DNA of 64,000 nucleotides, from NCBI GenBank assembly GCA_022457065.1, contig JAJGBQ010000006.1, positions 1,674,001-1,738,000 on the forward strand, given 5' to 3'. The translations under genes and the position numbers were made by a program. This document shows, piece after piece, positions 22,867 to 32,754 of the stretch. Source of the DNA: Curvularia sp. ZM96. Taxonomy: Eukaryota > Ascomycota > Dothideomycetes > Pleosporales > Pleosporaceae. The notes beneath the pieces are model-generated. The model made no database searches, was not told where the DNA came from, and worked only from the letters and a program-made list of their open reading frames with translations. Position 1 is the stretch's first letter, and each line of letters opens with the position of its first letter.

Positions 22867-23407
22867 TTAATTCTGAGCAGCTCCCTCTTGAGCGCCAACC
22901 CACTTGGGCCTATTCTTCGTGAACAACTCGGCATTGGTGTTAAAGTTATCGAGGATACTGGTGTCATCCAAAGTTCCCATCTATTCTACAGTCAGCAGGG
23001 CCAGGCCAGCCATACCTGGAGACATACCTTGATGATCATCTTGCCAGGAAAACTGTCACTTTGCCGCCACATGGTGGAGCCGCAATCGCCGCTGTAAAAC
23101 ATCAGGAGCTGTATCTACGGTCTCGGGTGTTACCAACCAGAAGTAGGAAACAATCTCGTTTCCACTGTCTGCTGTCTTTTTGTGCTGCTTTGGAGTTCCT
23201 TGGATCACCTTGAATCCATCCGAGGAGTACATTCCGTTACTAGAATACGTCGATCCAGAGATCTTTCGGCAGTCGTAGCAGTGGCAAAGAACCTGTGCCT
23301 TCTCTTTAGCCTTGACTAGACATGGAGGAATCACCACTTACCTGGGCATTGGCGTCACCCTGTACTTCGTAGCGGACGTTGCCGCACATACATCCTCCGG
23401 CAGGCAT
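22867..23407 (-). CDS. GFA-family (Mss4-like fold) zinc protein, 132 aa
   Basis: Four exons, 23407-23342, 23292-23138, 23091-23028 and 22980-22867, all in phase. The spliced protein has the full set of zinc cysteines of the glutathione-dependent formaldehyde-activating family: GGCMCG at the N-terminus, CHCYDC in the second exon and CGDCG. The first cysteine of the last pair is created by the second intron junction (TG|C). The middle reads SGSTYSSNGMYSS and the end KNRPKWVGA, also family-typical. Bacterial Gfa was linked to S-hydroxymethylglutathione formation; for fungal paralogues the substrate is generally unknown. Length and cysteine spacing are normal. Read-through of the second intron would delete the CGDCG pair. 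Confidence 0.88.
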
Positions 23408-24137
23408 ATTGGTTGCGATGTGGGATAGTGTTAGGTAGGGGTGCGATCGTTGTGAATCAAGATAATGGTATTACAGTTTTTGGTTTCTGGTCTGTCAACA
23501 GCGTCGCGTTGCCCGAGGTTTTATACGAGTATGTCTACCCCGCTGCCATGATCGTCGCACCGTCAGAAAGAGGAGCCTTCCCATGTTCCCCACCGCCAGG
23601 TCTAACGCCAAGCGGATACTTCCGGTCAGTTGCAAGCATTCTTTGGTCTGACATTTGCAGCATGACTGGCGCAGGGCCGGTGCGGCATCCCACTGTCGAA
23701 GGCCGAGATGCCGTGGCCAATCGTGTCTGGCCGGTCCACGGCCGGTAGTTTGGCATGCAAAGGACATGTATCTTGAGTCCGTTGATATAGTGAGATAGTC
23801 TGGCCGTCCCAGTCTCTGTGGTCTAGGTTCTCTACAGCCAATAGGCAAAATACAATGTTCACGCTTGAGCACAAGTGCAACTTCGCTATGACGTGGGGTG
23901 GGCCTCGAAGTTGCGGAGCGGGGTTTTCCCAATGCGGCTACTGCAAAGCTGCAGCACGTGAAGTCGAGACAATTTGGCGTTCGCGCGTGGTGCCCATAAC
24001 TCGACCACAATCCTTGCGCGCCCTGCGCTATGTCATGGGGCGGCCTATTCACCTCCATAAGCGCTTGTCGTCCATGACCAAGCTTTGGAAGGCTACTTTG
24101 TCCTGACCTGCTTCACGCGACATACGATTCGGCCAAC
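23408..24137. other. Intergenic between divergent genes
   Basis: Upstream region of the GFA gene (minus) and the Cys/His protein gene (plus). Overlapping frames without motifs. No gene is called. Confidence 0.45.
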
Positions 24138-24686
24138 ATGGCGACGGGCACACCCAATGTTTGGACACAGATGAACTACGTGCCCCCACGCGGCCCATGT
24201 AACCACAAACCCTCGCTTTTGGCTGCGAAATGCCCTTGCCTACGCTTCATGCTGCATCCGCTCAAGGTAAGCGCCGTCGTCTTGGACCCGGGCTAAGACA
24301 GATCTTGCCATTGACTAACACAAACACAGTCATCATCCTCTTATGAATGCGACGGCTGTGGGCATCATGCATCCTTCCACAGTATGGAGAACAAGATGGA
24401 GGACGAGATCCGCAAGCGTTGGGAAACCGAAGCCAAGGAAAAGGCTGAGCAGAGCGACAAGGCACAGCAAAGACCGAAGAAACGTGTGCGCGCAATTGAA
24501 TACAGCAAGGAGGACGACGATGAGGAGGACATAAACGCAGCAATCAACGAGCTGTTGCAAGGAGCAAAATCGAGACCCAAGGCCAACGCTGTTTCAAGGA
24601 AGAAGCCTGGCAGGGTCGCTGGGACAAAGGCACAGCAAAGAATTAGTGAAATTGTGGATGACAACACGGTCGTGGAGCTGGATTGA
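24138..24686 (+). CDS. Conserved Cys/His-rich protein with acidic-basic tail, 161 aa
   Basis: Two exons, 24138-24266 and 24330-24686, in phase. The first exon encodes MATGTPNVWTQMNYVPPRGP followed by Cys21, then a KCPC pair; the second adds CDGCGHH. Together these suggest one or two zinc sites (Cys21, Cys32, Cys34 with Cys50, Cys53 and the adjacent histidines), placed across the intron. The second half is highly charged, with a predicted helix rich in Lys/Glu, an acidic run (EDDDEED) and basic patches that could be nuclear localisation signals. I do not recognise a named family. The pattern suggests a small nuclear or cytosolic zinc protein. The function is unknown. Confidence 0.72.
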
Positions 24687-25158
24687 TTCTGGGCATCAGC
24701 ATTGCGACGGCGTTTTGGCAAGAATGGTAAGATTGCTATTTGATACCCCGCAAAGATAATCATGTTTCTACAATCTCGACTATTTTTAGTGAGATATGCT
24801 CCTCTACACTTGCGAGCTCCTCGATGGTGAGTGGGGCCGCCCTCCCTCCGCGTTCCAATGCCAAGGCCTAAGCTCATACGCGCATCACCTTGCGCGACAT
24901 CCATGCCCTCCTCACCCCCACCACGACAACTTCCAAACTTACGCCGCGACATGCTAGTCCAATATCCAGCTATTCAATAGCCCTGCGGGGTAACATCTGG
25001 TGTAAGAAGGGTTGAACAAGCCTTGCTCGTGTACAACACACCGTCTTTGTCCCGCACGTCTACAGCATCCTAGCTGCACAGTACCTTTACAGTCGGTGTC
25101 TTGCGGCATTGGATCTTTGGTATACCTAGATCCCATAGCTCAACCACTTCCCACAGCC
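24687..25158. other. Intergenic, promoter of MED1
   Basis: No coding signal. It is the upstream region of the Mediator gene; the frame of that gene remains open for 49 codons before the chosen ATG. Confidence 0.45.
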
Positions 25159-27369
25159 ATGGCGACGCCGACTCCCGCAAAAGACAAGGAGACGCCTTCC
25201 AAGAACCTCCACGCATTCTCCCCTGCGCCGCGCAGTGTTCCGCCGACTGGGAATGTCCACATGATGTCATACGATTCGCCCGCAGTGCTCAACATGCTCA
25301 ATGATGTCGCAAACTCAGGCATGGGAGGTGTCGGTATGGGCATAAGCATGAGTGGACTGGGCATGTCCAATCTGGGCATGACAGCAAGTGCGACAGGACG
25401 CGCGGACGAGGCTGAGCGGAGTCGCAGGCTCCGAGAGATAATAGACATTGTAGGGAGGAAACCAGGGCGCGTGAGTGAAGATGGTTTGCTCGCGCTCTGT
25501 GATCGCATGGGCATACCTTATGAAAAGCACATAGGCGAAGCAGGCACCTGGAGTCTCTTGATCGGCGACGAGGCGCTTTGCGACGTTACCTTCAAGAACG
25601 ATGAGATTGCCTCTGTGAATTTGCAGACTGGTCTAGACGACTCGAGGCCTGATTTGAACTTTGGGCCGGCGGGCTCGGAGATACTGGTGCGAAGTCTGAA
25701 ACCCCTTCCAGGCCAGAGCAAGCTGAACGTGACGCTTGAGCGCTTCTCAGAGAGCCTAGAGAAGCTTTTGGCGCTCGATAAGTTGGGATCTTCGCAGAAT
25801 GGGGGGATAAGTTGCTACAACGCGATTGCGGGCATCTACACGAGCCTTGGAAAGTTGTTTGAGCACGAGAAGAAGCTTGAGCTTGCAAAACGGGCACCGG
25901 ATGAGCGATTCAGGATACAAAAGGCGGAGAGAGAGGTCATGTGCAAGAAGAGCGGGCGACCCAGATTCAATGGCGGATCATGTCTTGGGCTGAGTCTGGA
26001 ATACTGGATGGACTCGCGGCTGGTGATTCCCAAAACAGCTTCTGAAGGGGAGGGAAAGGGCAAGGAAAAGATGGACATCGACTCACCGGACTCTCCCTCC
26101 TACCCAGAGGATGACTACTGGAGTAACAATAAGATGTACTCGCTGACGATCGAGTGCGAGTCGTCGCCATCGGCTCTCTATACGCCTATCCGTATATCAA
26201 ACGAATGGATCAGCGACCAGGTCGAGAAACCGGCGGACAACAACGATGCCAGCCATCTAGATAACATGCTCATGAACGTATCTTCTATCGACTGGCTGGA
26301 ACCAAAGCCGACGTATCTCGAAGCACCAGAGCAGACTGACGATGCGATGAATCTCGATTCCGCTGCAGGGAGACTACCCAATGTACGGTTTGTGGCAAAA
26401 TTCAACCCTCCGCTCGTCGTGCCTTATGCTGTTCATATGCAGCTCTACCAGACTGTTGGCATCGAGCCGCGCAACGACGACTTGCGGCCTACCACGTTCG
26501 TTGGGCTGGCGCTGAGGCCTGGGGAGGTTGACCCGGGCATGTCTGGCGCGACTGGTGAAAACACCCATGAGCTCCGGAGCTCACATGTCGCCTTTGTCAA
26601 AGATACAGATGGCAAGTACGTGAAGAGGCAGCACAACATGAGTCTGTATGTACCGAAGCTGGAGTACAGCCGCACGCTCGAGACGCTTCCCTTCAGCCAC
26701 CCCAAACAGCTTGTCGAAATCCTGCCCATTCTGCGACAATACGCACATACTACAACTCTCCTTCGCGATTGCTTCTACGAAGCACCGCAAAAACCAATTC
26801 CCACACACAAGCTCGGACAGCAGATTTTGTCCCACCCAAAGGCAACCACGGAAACACCAACCGACCAGCCCACGCTCCAACTCGACGTAACGCTAAACTA
26901 TACCCCACCGATCCCACGCATTACCCTGCAAGTTCCCCACCCCTCGGCCGCTTCCGCTGGTGCTGCTGCTGCTGCTGCTGCCGCCACTTCAGCACCCAAG
27001 CGCCGCGAGTCAAACGTAGACGCCGTATCAGACCTCCTCTCTGATTTGCTCGCCCCAGAGCACACACCACGCGATGCCTACCACGCGCCGCTTAGCGTAA
27101 CCATGGACGTCCATGCCAACGGCGAGCTCGTCGTCTCAGAGCAGAATGTGATTAAGACATCGGCGTCTTCTCACGATGCTAGTGCAAAGAAAGAGCCGGA
27201 GACAGGCAACGATGTGGATATGCAAGACGAACAGAGACAGCAGCAGGCTATGCTTGATCAGGAGAGGATCAAGCGGCTTGCGCATGGGCTGGATATAGCG
27301 GGGCACTTGGGGCTGTGGGGGGAGTGGCTGAGGAGGGAAGCCATGCGGACGGACAATGAGATAAACTAG
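25159..27369 (+). CDS. MED1: Mediator complex subunit 1, 736 aa
   Basis: Intronless. The ATG at 25159 (context GCCATGGCG) is chosen over upstream in-frame ATGs because the Med1 homology starts shortly after. An N-terminal Pro/Met/Gly-rich segment (1-75) leads into the fungal Med1 domain (about 85-560): RRLREIIDIVGRKPGRVSED, GLLALCDRMG, and the YNAIAGIYTSLGKLFEHEKK region. A poly-Ala run of about nine residues lies near 600, followed by an acidic Gln-rich tail. Med1 is part of the Mediator middle module that bridges activators and RNA polymerase II. Length is somewhat above yeast Med1 (566 aa) because of the tails, as usual in filamentous fungi. It is convergent with glutamine synthetase. Confidence 0.9.
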   Translation: MATPTPAKDKETPSKNLHAFSPAPRSVPPTGNVHMMSYDSPAVLNMLNDVANSGMGGVGMGISMSGLGMSNLGMTASATGRADEAERSRRLREIIDIVGRKPGRVSEDGLLALCDRMGIPYEKHIGEAGTWSLLIGDEALCDVTFKNDEIASVNLQTGLDDSRPDLNFGPAGSEILVRSLKPLPGQSKLNVTLERFSESLEKLLALDKLGSSQNGGISCYNAIAGIYTSLGKLFEHEKKLELAKRAPDERFRIQKAEREVMCKKSGRPRFNGGSCLGLSLEYWMDSRLVIPKTASEGEGKGKEKMDIDSPDSPSYPEDDYWSNNKMYSLTIECESSPSALYTPIRISNEWISDQVEKPADNNDASHLDNMLMNVSSIDWLEPKPTYLEAPEQTDDAMNLDSAAGRLPNVRFVAKFNPPLVVPYAVHMQLYQTVGIEPRNDDLRPTTFVGLALRPGEVDPGMSGATGENTHELRSSHVAFVKDTDGKYVKRQHNMSLYVPKLEYSRTLETLPFSHPKQLVEILPILRQYAHTTTLLRDCFYEAPQKPIPTHKLGQQILSHPKATTETPTDQPTLQLDVTLNYTPPIPRITLQVPHPSAASAGAAAAAAAATSAPKRRESNVDAVSDLLSDLLAPEHTPRDAYHAPLSVTMDVHANGELVVSEQNVIKTSASSHDASAKKEPETGNDVDMQDEQRQQQAMLDQERIKRLAHGLDIAGHLGLWGEWLRREAMRTDNEIN

Positions 27370-27876
27370 GAGGATTTCTCATTTCTTTTCGCTAGTAGTG
27401 CGTGGGGGGATGAGGGATTTTACATGGAAGGAGTATACGAGATGGTAGGCCGTGGTAGTAGTTAGTTTCGTAGATACACACACCACTTGGACATGTGGGG
27501 GAGTAAAGAAGAGAATTGGCCCAATCAAAATGATTGCAACACTTTTTTTTTGTAGTACGCACATTCACGACAAACACCACGAGAGACGTCTTTTGCAGTA
27601 GTCAAAGTCTTCATTACATCGTCTTGTCATGCAAACCACGTTCCCACAGTAACTATCGTATATATCCGAGTACGTAGATATACCTAGCAGCAGAGCTACT
27701 TTCCCTCTCCTTCATCATCGTGGAATCTCTAAACGTAAAATCCAACCCAAGCCAGACAGCCAATCATGCAACGAAGAGAGGCGCGGCAAACATAGCAAAT
27801 CCAAAGTGGTCTAAAGTGCGAACAAAGATGGGGTATGGGGGAAGAAGAGAAGATAAACGGAAAACATTTTGGGTGT
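27370..27876. other. Convergent 3' intergenic region
   Basis: 3' ends of MED1 and the glutamine synthetase gene. No gene is seen. Confidence 0.5.
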
Positions 27877-29569
27877 TTATGGCTTGGCGACCTCGATGAC
27901 CATCTCAGACTCAACAGTCTCAGCCTTCTTGGCGAACCTGGCAATGTCGGCGCCCTCGACCTTGCCGTACATGGTCTCGGCGATTATGCCGGTGATCTGG
28001 TATGGGTCACCGTTGGAGGCAGGGCGGCGGTCCTCGAAGTATCCCTTGCCCTCGGCGGCGACGGCGCGGGGAATGCGGACGGAGGAGCCACGGTTGGCAA
28101 CACCCCAGGAGAACTTGTCGTAGGAAGCAGTCTCGTGCTTGCCAGTCATCCGGAGCTGGTTGTCCTGGCCGTAAACAGCCATGTGCTCGGCCTGGCGGGT
28201 GGAGAGCTTCTCCATGGCGGCCTCAATGGCCTTCATACCGTTCTCACCACGGGTGTCAACGGTAGAGACGTTGGTGTGGAGACCGGCACCGTTCCAGTCA
28301 CCGGGGATGGGCTTGGGGGCAAAGGTAACCTTGGCACCAAACTCCTCAGCAACGCGGTGGAGAAGGAAGCGCGACATCCAGAGCTGGTCACCGAGGGAGA
28401 TACCGGGGCAAGGGCCGACCTGGTACTCCCACTGAGCGGGCATAACCTCGGCATTGGTACCGGAGATGTTGATCTCGGCGTACATGCAGGCCTTGTAGTG
28501 GGCCTCGACAATGTCACGGCAGAAGACCTTGCCGGTACCAACACCGCAGTAGTAGGGGCCCTGAGGAGCGGGGAAACCGTTCTTGGGCCAGCCATATGGC
28601 CAGCCAAACTCGTCGAGGAGAGTGTACTCCTGCTCAAGACCGAACCAGAATTCGGCGGCCTTGTGCTGCTCGAAGATTATGGCAGCATCGTGACGGAAGT
28701 TGTATGCGTTGGGCTTGCCGTCGGAGTTGTAGGTCTCGCACATGACGAGGACATTGTCGCCCAGACGGAAAGGGTCGGGGAAGTATGCGACGGGGCGGAG
28801 GTAGACGTCGGAGTTTTCGCCAGGCGCCTGACCCGTCGATGAACCGTCAAAGTTCCATTCTGGGAGGTCGGCAAGGCTCTCAACCTTCTTCTTCAGGGTC
28901 TGCGACTGATGTCAGTATGCATGGCCTGATGGGACTTGGGCTGGAAAAGGCAAGGTGGTGGGTGGGGGTCGACGTCAGAAGCTGGAATTCCTTCCGCCCG
29001 CGATCTGTGGCTGGTGATCGGTTGTCGGTTTATCGTGGGGTCACGATAAGGACCGCCCAACTCGACGTGCAGCAGCAGCACCGATTGGCGCAAGGTACGT
29101 CACACGAGCAGACAACCACGATCGCGACTGCGAGCCATCGTGGTGCATTCTGCAGGATATGGACCGCCATGCATATTGCGATTTCTGGTTCTCGCTAGGC
29201 TTGAAGCCCAGGAATCGCACGCTAGGCTGGATCGTGATCGCGGGCTGCAAGAAATGCCGCAATGCGTCGGGTCGAGAATCGGATGCGTGAAATATGGAAG
29301 AAAATGACTCACCTTTGATTTTGAGCGGATGCCGTTGGAGCCATCTATCCAGACGTACTCGGCCATGACATTGCCCTTCTGGGGCAGGTCAAGGTACTTC
29401 TTGAGCTATTGTGCGTGTTAGACAGAGTCGGGACGGGTAGCACGCGAGCAAGTTTGGACGTACGTTGGCAGCATTGGAAACAATCGTTGAGTTCGCCTGT
29501 GATGCGTGTTAGTAACAGTCGGAGGGGAAGGGGCCAGGTGGCCGTGTGGAAATGGTGCCAACGTACCAT
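27877..29569 (-). CDS. GLN1: Glutamine synthetase, eukaryotic type II, 383 aa
   Basis: Four coding exons: 29569-29567, 29496-29464, 29405-29313 and 28899-27877. The first holds only the start codon, so the 70-nt intron directly follows ATG. Splicing gives MANSTIVSNAANLKKYLDLP, the usual fungal N-terminus. The beta-grasp domain includes WNFDGSSTGQAPGENSD; the catalytic domain has FGLEQEYTLL (metal-binding Glu), GPYYCGVG, PAQWEYQVGP, PIPGDWNGAGLHTN and NRGSSVRIPR. The enzyme ligates ammonium to glutamate in the cytosol with ATP. All key residues seen are intact. A 413-nt intron separates exons 3 and 4, long for this genome. GATA-type sites lie upstream. Length is slightly above yeast Gln1 (370 aa). 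Confidence 0.96.
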
Positions 29570-32556
29570 GACTGCGGTTTGGATGTGCGTGGATTATGTG
29601 AATGGAAATCCGAAAGATGGGAGAACAGGAAGAGGGATGCTGTCGACAAGAGGGGCGGGCTTGACGAGGGGCTATATGTATGTATAGAAGTGAAGTGGGG
29701 TGAGTGAATGGAGAAAGAGATAAGGATAGCGGGCTGGGGGATTAGTTATAAGGTAAGAGTGGTGGATTGAGGTGCCTGTCTCGGCATGTGGCGGGGCTAG
29801 CTGTGGTCAGATAATGACTAGGCTGGCCGTAGCCAAGAGCCGTCGCCGAACTGTATCCGTGGGATGAAGCAGCAATCGCTTTCTCTAAACGCGCAACCAC
29901 ACGGCGCACCCCCAGCATGTTGAGCCCACGCTCTGCCCGTGCGACAAGTTCCGCTTACGCCGGCAGGCAACCCCCTGGGGAAGCTGACAGCCATCTCGGC
30001 GCTACGGCTGTTGTGGTGCGCTGCGCTGCGCTGCATCTCAAACCGCGTCTGCAGTGCTTGCTGGCTGCTGGGTGAGGTTTGCTGCCCGGCGGCCCCATGT
30101 CTCCCCAGGGCGCACGCGCTTTCGGTTTGGCGCGGCGCTCGGAACGCACAGCCTCAACAGGTTCCGAGTTTGACCGCGGCGACGCTGGAAACCGTCGCTA
30201 CAGGCACTGGACGTCGTGTAGCTAAATTTACCCGCCGCTCCAGGCTGGCCGTATTGGTCATGGCCATCCACCGGGCCCAAAGAAGCACGCTGCCATTGCA
30301 CACACCGCTCCACTGCTGCTATTCTTTGCCATTTGCCGTTTTGCCGCTATCGCATCTCGAGTCGAGCGTCGCCTTTGTGTGCCCAACACAGGCTGCGCAG
30401 TCCCTGCGTGCAGACGTCTCGCGACACCTGCATATGCCGCCGCTGCGGTGCTGGCCAGGGCTCCGTTGCCCAAGGCCGGGACTGACGTCGCGGGGGCGAT
30501 AAGAAGAATTGCGGCCAATCGCGCGCATTACAGTTACTCGGCCTCGTCATGCCGCCATCACTCAACATGGCCGCGACGTTTCTTGTAGTCAAGTTAATCG
30601 TTTTCCGCGCCCTAGGGCTTCGTGTCCCGGCCGGTGTGTCCGCACTGTCTTTCTGGTGCTGGACGTGCGTTGTTCCAGAAACCCGCTGGGTCCCTCCGTG
30701 CGGTGCAATGGCGCCATGCTCATTGGGCCCGCCACTCTCCAGGCACAGACTGAGAGATTTCCACGCCGACCCCACACATTGCTCCTGCAGGCCGCCTCCA
30801 TGCAACACAGTCAGCTCATCGGTGCTTTCGCCTCCCCTCGTCCACCCTGTGTCACCGCCATTACTGCCAGATGCACGCGCGGACGCTGAAGCAAATGCAA
30901 ATGCAAATGCATTCCCCTATCACCTATCAAACCCCACGCACCCAATAAACTATCCCGTCCGTCGCAACCATTTGCCCCGACCAGGGTAAAAAAAGCCGCA
31001 TCGCGATGTCGGGACCATGCTCTCGTGTGCAGAACGTTGGGTCTAGCGGGGTTGCGGGCATGCCGTCGATCCGCCAAGCCCTCAGCCCCCCTGCTCCAAA
31101 AGATAAGGGGAAAAATGCCTTTCCATGTTTTACGTTAGGCCATCGAGTAACGGCGCGCCGGCCCGCTTGAGTGACATGTGCCAGCAACACAACACCCATC
31201 GTCGACTGAGATACACACGCGCGAGCACGGCAAAGGTCGTGGATTTCTTCCAAAAAGGCTGATGGAACCGCCAGAGTGGCCTAGCATTCGTCCTGCAGGT
31301 CCGGAGCCGTGCGTGTGGCGGTGTCATATCTGCTTTAGGCAAAGCTGCGGGCCTTTCCATGTGCTCGAGGGGTCCCAGAAGGCTTGTTGCTTTCCCCAGA
31401 TTATACTCCGTAGATCGCTGCTGATAAACTCAAGGACGGTGCGTGTATGGTTCGCGTCCGCCTTATCAGATAGGGTGGATGGTCCTGGGCAAGCGCTGGC
31501 ACGTGTGGCCTACGCCGATAGGATACACAACACCATCAGGGGTTGAAATAGATCCAGATCCGCCCATGACAAGCAGAGAACGCCTGGCACGGGCTCATCA
31601 TGCTTTCATCATGGCCTTGCTGTCAATCTGATCCCCCTGGCGCCGTGACGTGCTCCATTGTCCTGCTCTTGTGTCCATTGGGGGCATCCATCATGCACAT
31701 CTGGACACCCTCTTCGCACGGCCCCTTGCTACTATCCTAGGCAATGACTTGCAGCACCGTTTGCCTCTGGTTGGGTGTTGAGCGGCGGGTGTACCTGCAG
31801 CAGGCAAGCCGCTGCACTGAATAAGACGGTCGGGGCGAAATGGGGGCAACCAAGGATATGACTGACGGGAGGCGGCTAAGCCTTAGGCACCGGCGCCAGT
31901 GGGATGGCCGCAGGGTAGATCTGGGGTAAATTTGTCGGGTCGTTTGGTGTTGCTCGCAGGTGGTAGGGTGCATTTCCCATTTCTCAAAAACCCCAGATTC
32001 GACCACATCACCCAACCAACTAGTCCATATGGAAATGCTGACGTATGTCTGGATGATTGCTCAGGCGACAGACAACATGAGCCAAAACTTTGCGGGGTCC
32101 TTCTGTGGTGTGGGGAGGTTCTAGTAGAGGTCGTCTCGGCAAGATCGGGGCCAAGCCGTCGCTTGTCCGGATTTTGCGCAGCGTCGGCGGAAGTAAGACT
32201 TGAGCGAAGAGCACAACAAAACCTGACGATTGTCTGGATGGCACAACAGCGCGTATCGAGATTGGGGAAGCGGCATCATTGCCGCTGTAGCCGATGTCAG
32301 CCTCAAACCCGGTTCCCCGACAGAGGCGAGAGGGAAACGACACGCTGTTGGCCACAATACGATTGTGGTAGCACGAGCAAACAGAATCGCGGGCCTCGAT
32401 GTTTCGCAACAGTATCCCACAATGCCATTGTTTGAATGTTTGGTCATTGTGAACCAGTACTTATATGTCTAGAAAGAGTCAGTGGTCGCCCTAGGACATC
32501 CAACGGAGAGTCAAAGTCTTACGCTCTGCTGTCGAAAGCTCACCAGACTATTCACA
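29570..32556. other. 3-kb gene-poor region
   Basis: The first few hundred bases are the glutamine synthetase promoter. Beyond that many overlapping frames exist on both strands in GC-rich sequence, none with a motif, signal peptide or splice-consistent extension. A (GCAAAT)3 run sits at 30891-30908 and GCGCTGC-type repeats near 30016-30033. No protein or RNA gene could be assigned. Confidence 0.45.
29718..29814. promoter_or_regulatory. Two AGATAA (GATA-factor) sites upstream of glutamine synthetase
   Basis: AGATAA occurs at 29718-29723 and 29809-29814, about 150 and 240 bp upstream of the start codon. Such HGATAR sites bind AreA/NIT2 nitrogen regulators in filamentous fungi, and glutamine synthetase is a plausible target. 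Two sites in 100 bp is modest evidence. Confidence 0.4.
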
Positions 32557-32754
32557 ATGTGCTACGTCGAGCACGTCTACCATCGGCCCTGTCGTCACTG
32601 GGGACGCGATCGGTTTGTTGGCGAGCCATGTTGCCGATCTCGGTTTGCCAATGGTCATTATGTGGCTTGCGAGTATACCGAGAGGCTGGGATCCGTCAGC
32701 AGCAATGAACTCTGCCCAAACTGCAGATACAATATCTCCAGTAGCAGAGCATAG
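32557..32754 (+). CDS. Small Cys/His-rich protein, possible zinc binder, 65 aa
   Basis: Frame from ATG at 32557 to TAG at 32754. It has seven cysteines and several histidines with an MC start, HRPCRHWG, EPCC, and a C-terminal ELCPNC pair. The layout MC...C.H...C...C...CPxC is one I associate with short uncharacterised ascomycete proteins, but this is recollection only. The frame is open upstream for 25 codons, so an upstream exon cannot be excluded. There is no signal peptide, so a cytosolic or nuclear zinc-bound fold is more likely than a disulfide-rich secreted one. It stands alone in a gene-poor region, which lowers confidence. Confidence 0.42.
   Translation: MCYVEHVYHRPCRHWGRDRFVGEPCCRSRFANGHYVACEYTERLGSVSSNELCPNCRYNISSSRA

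Noticed and set aside
27877..28842. Long plus-strand frame opposite glutamine synthetase (335 codons)
   Set aside because: Shadow of the GC-rich coding sequence on the other strand. The same applies to 54789-55763 opposite the permease and 12584-13633 opposite the fusion gene.
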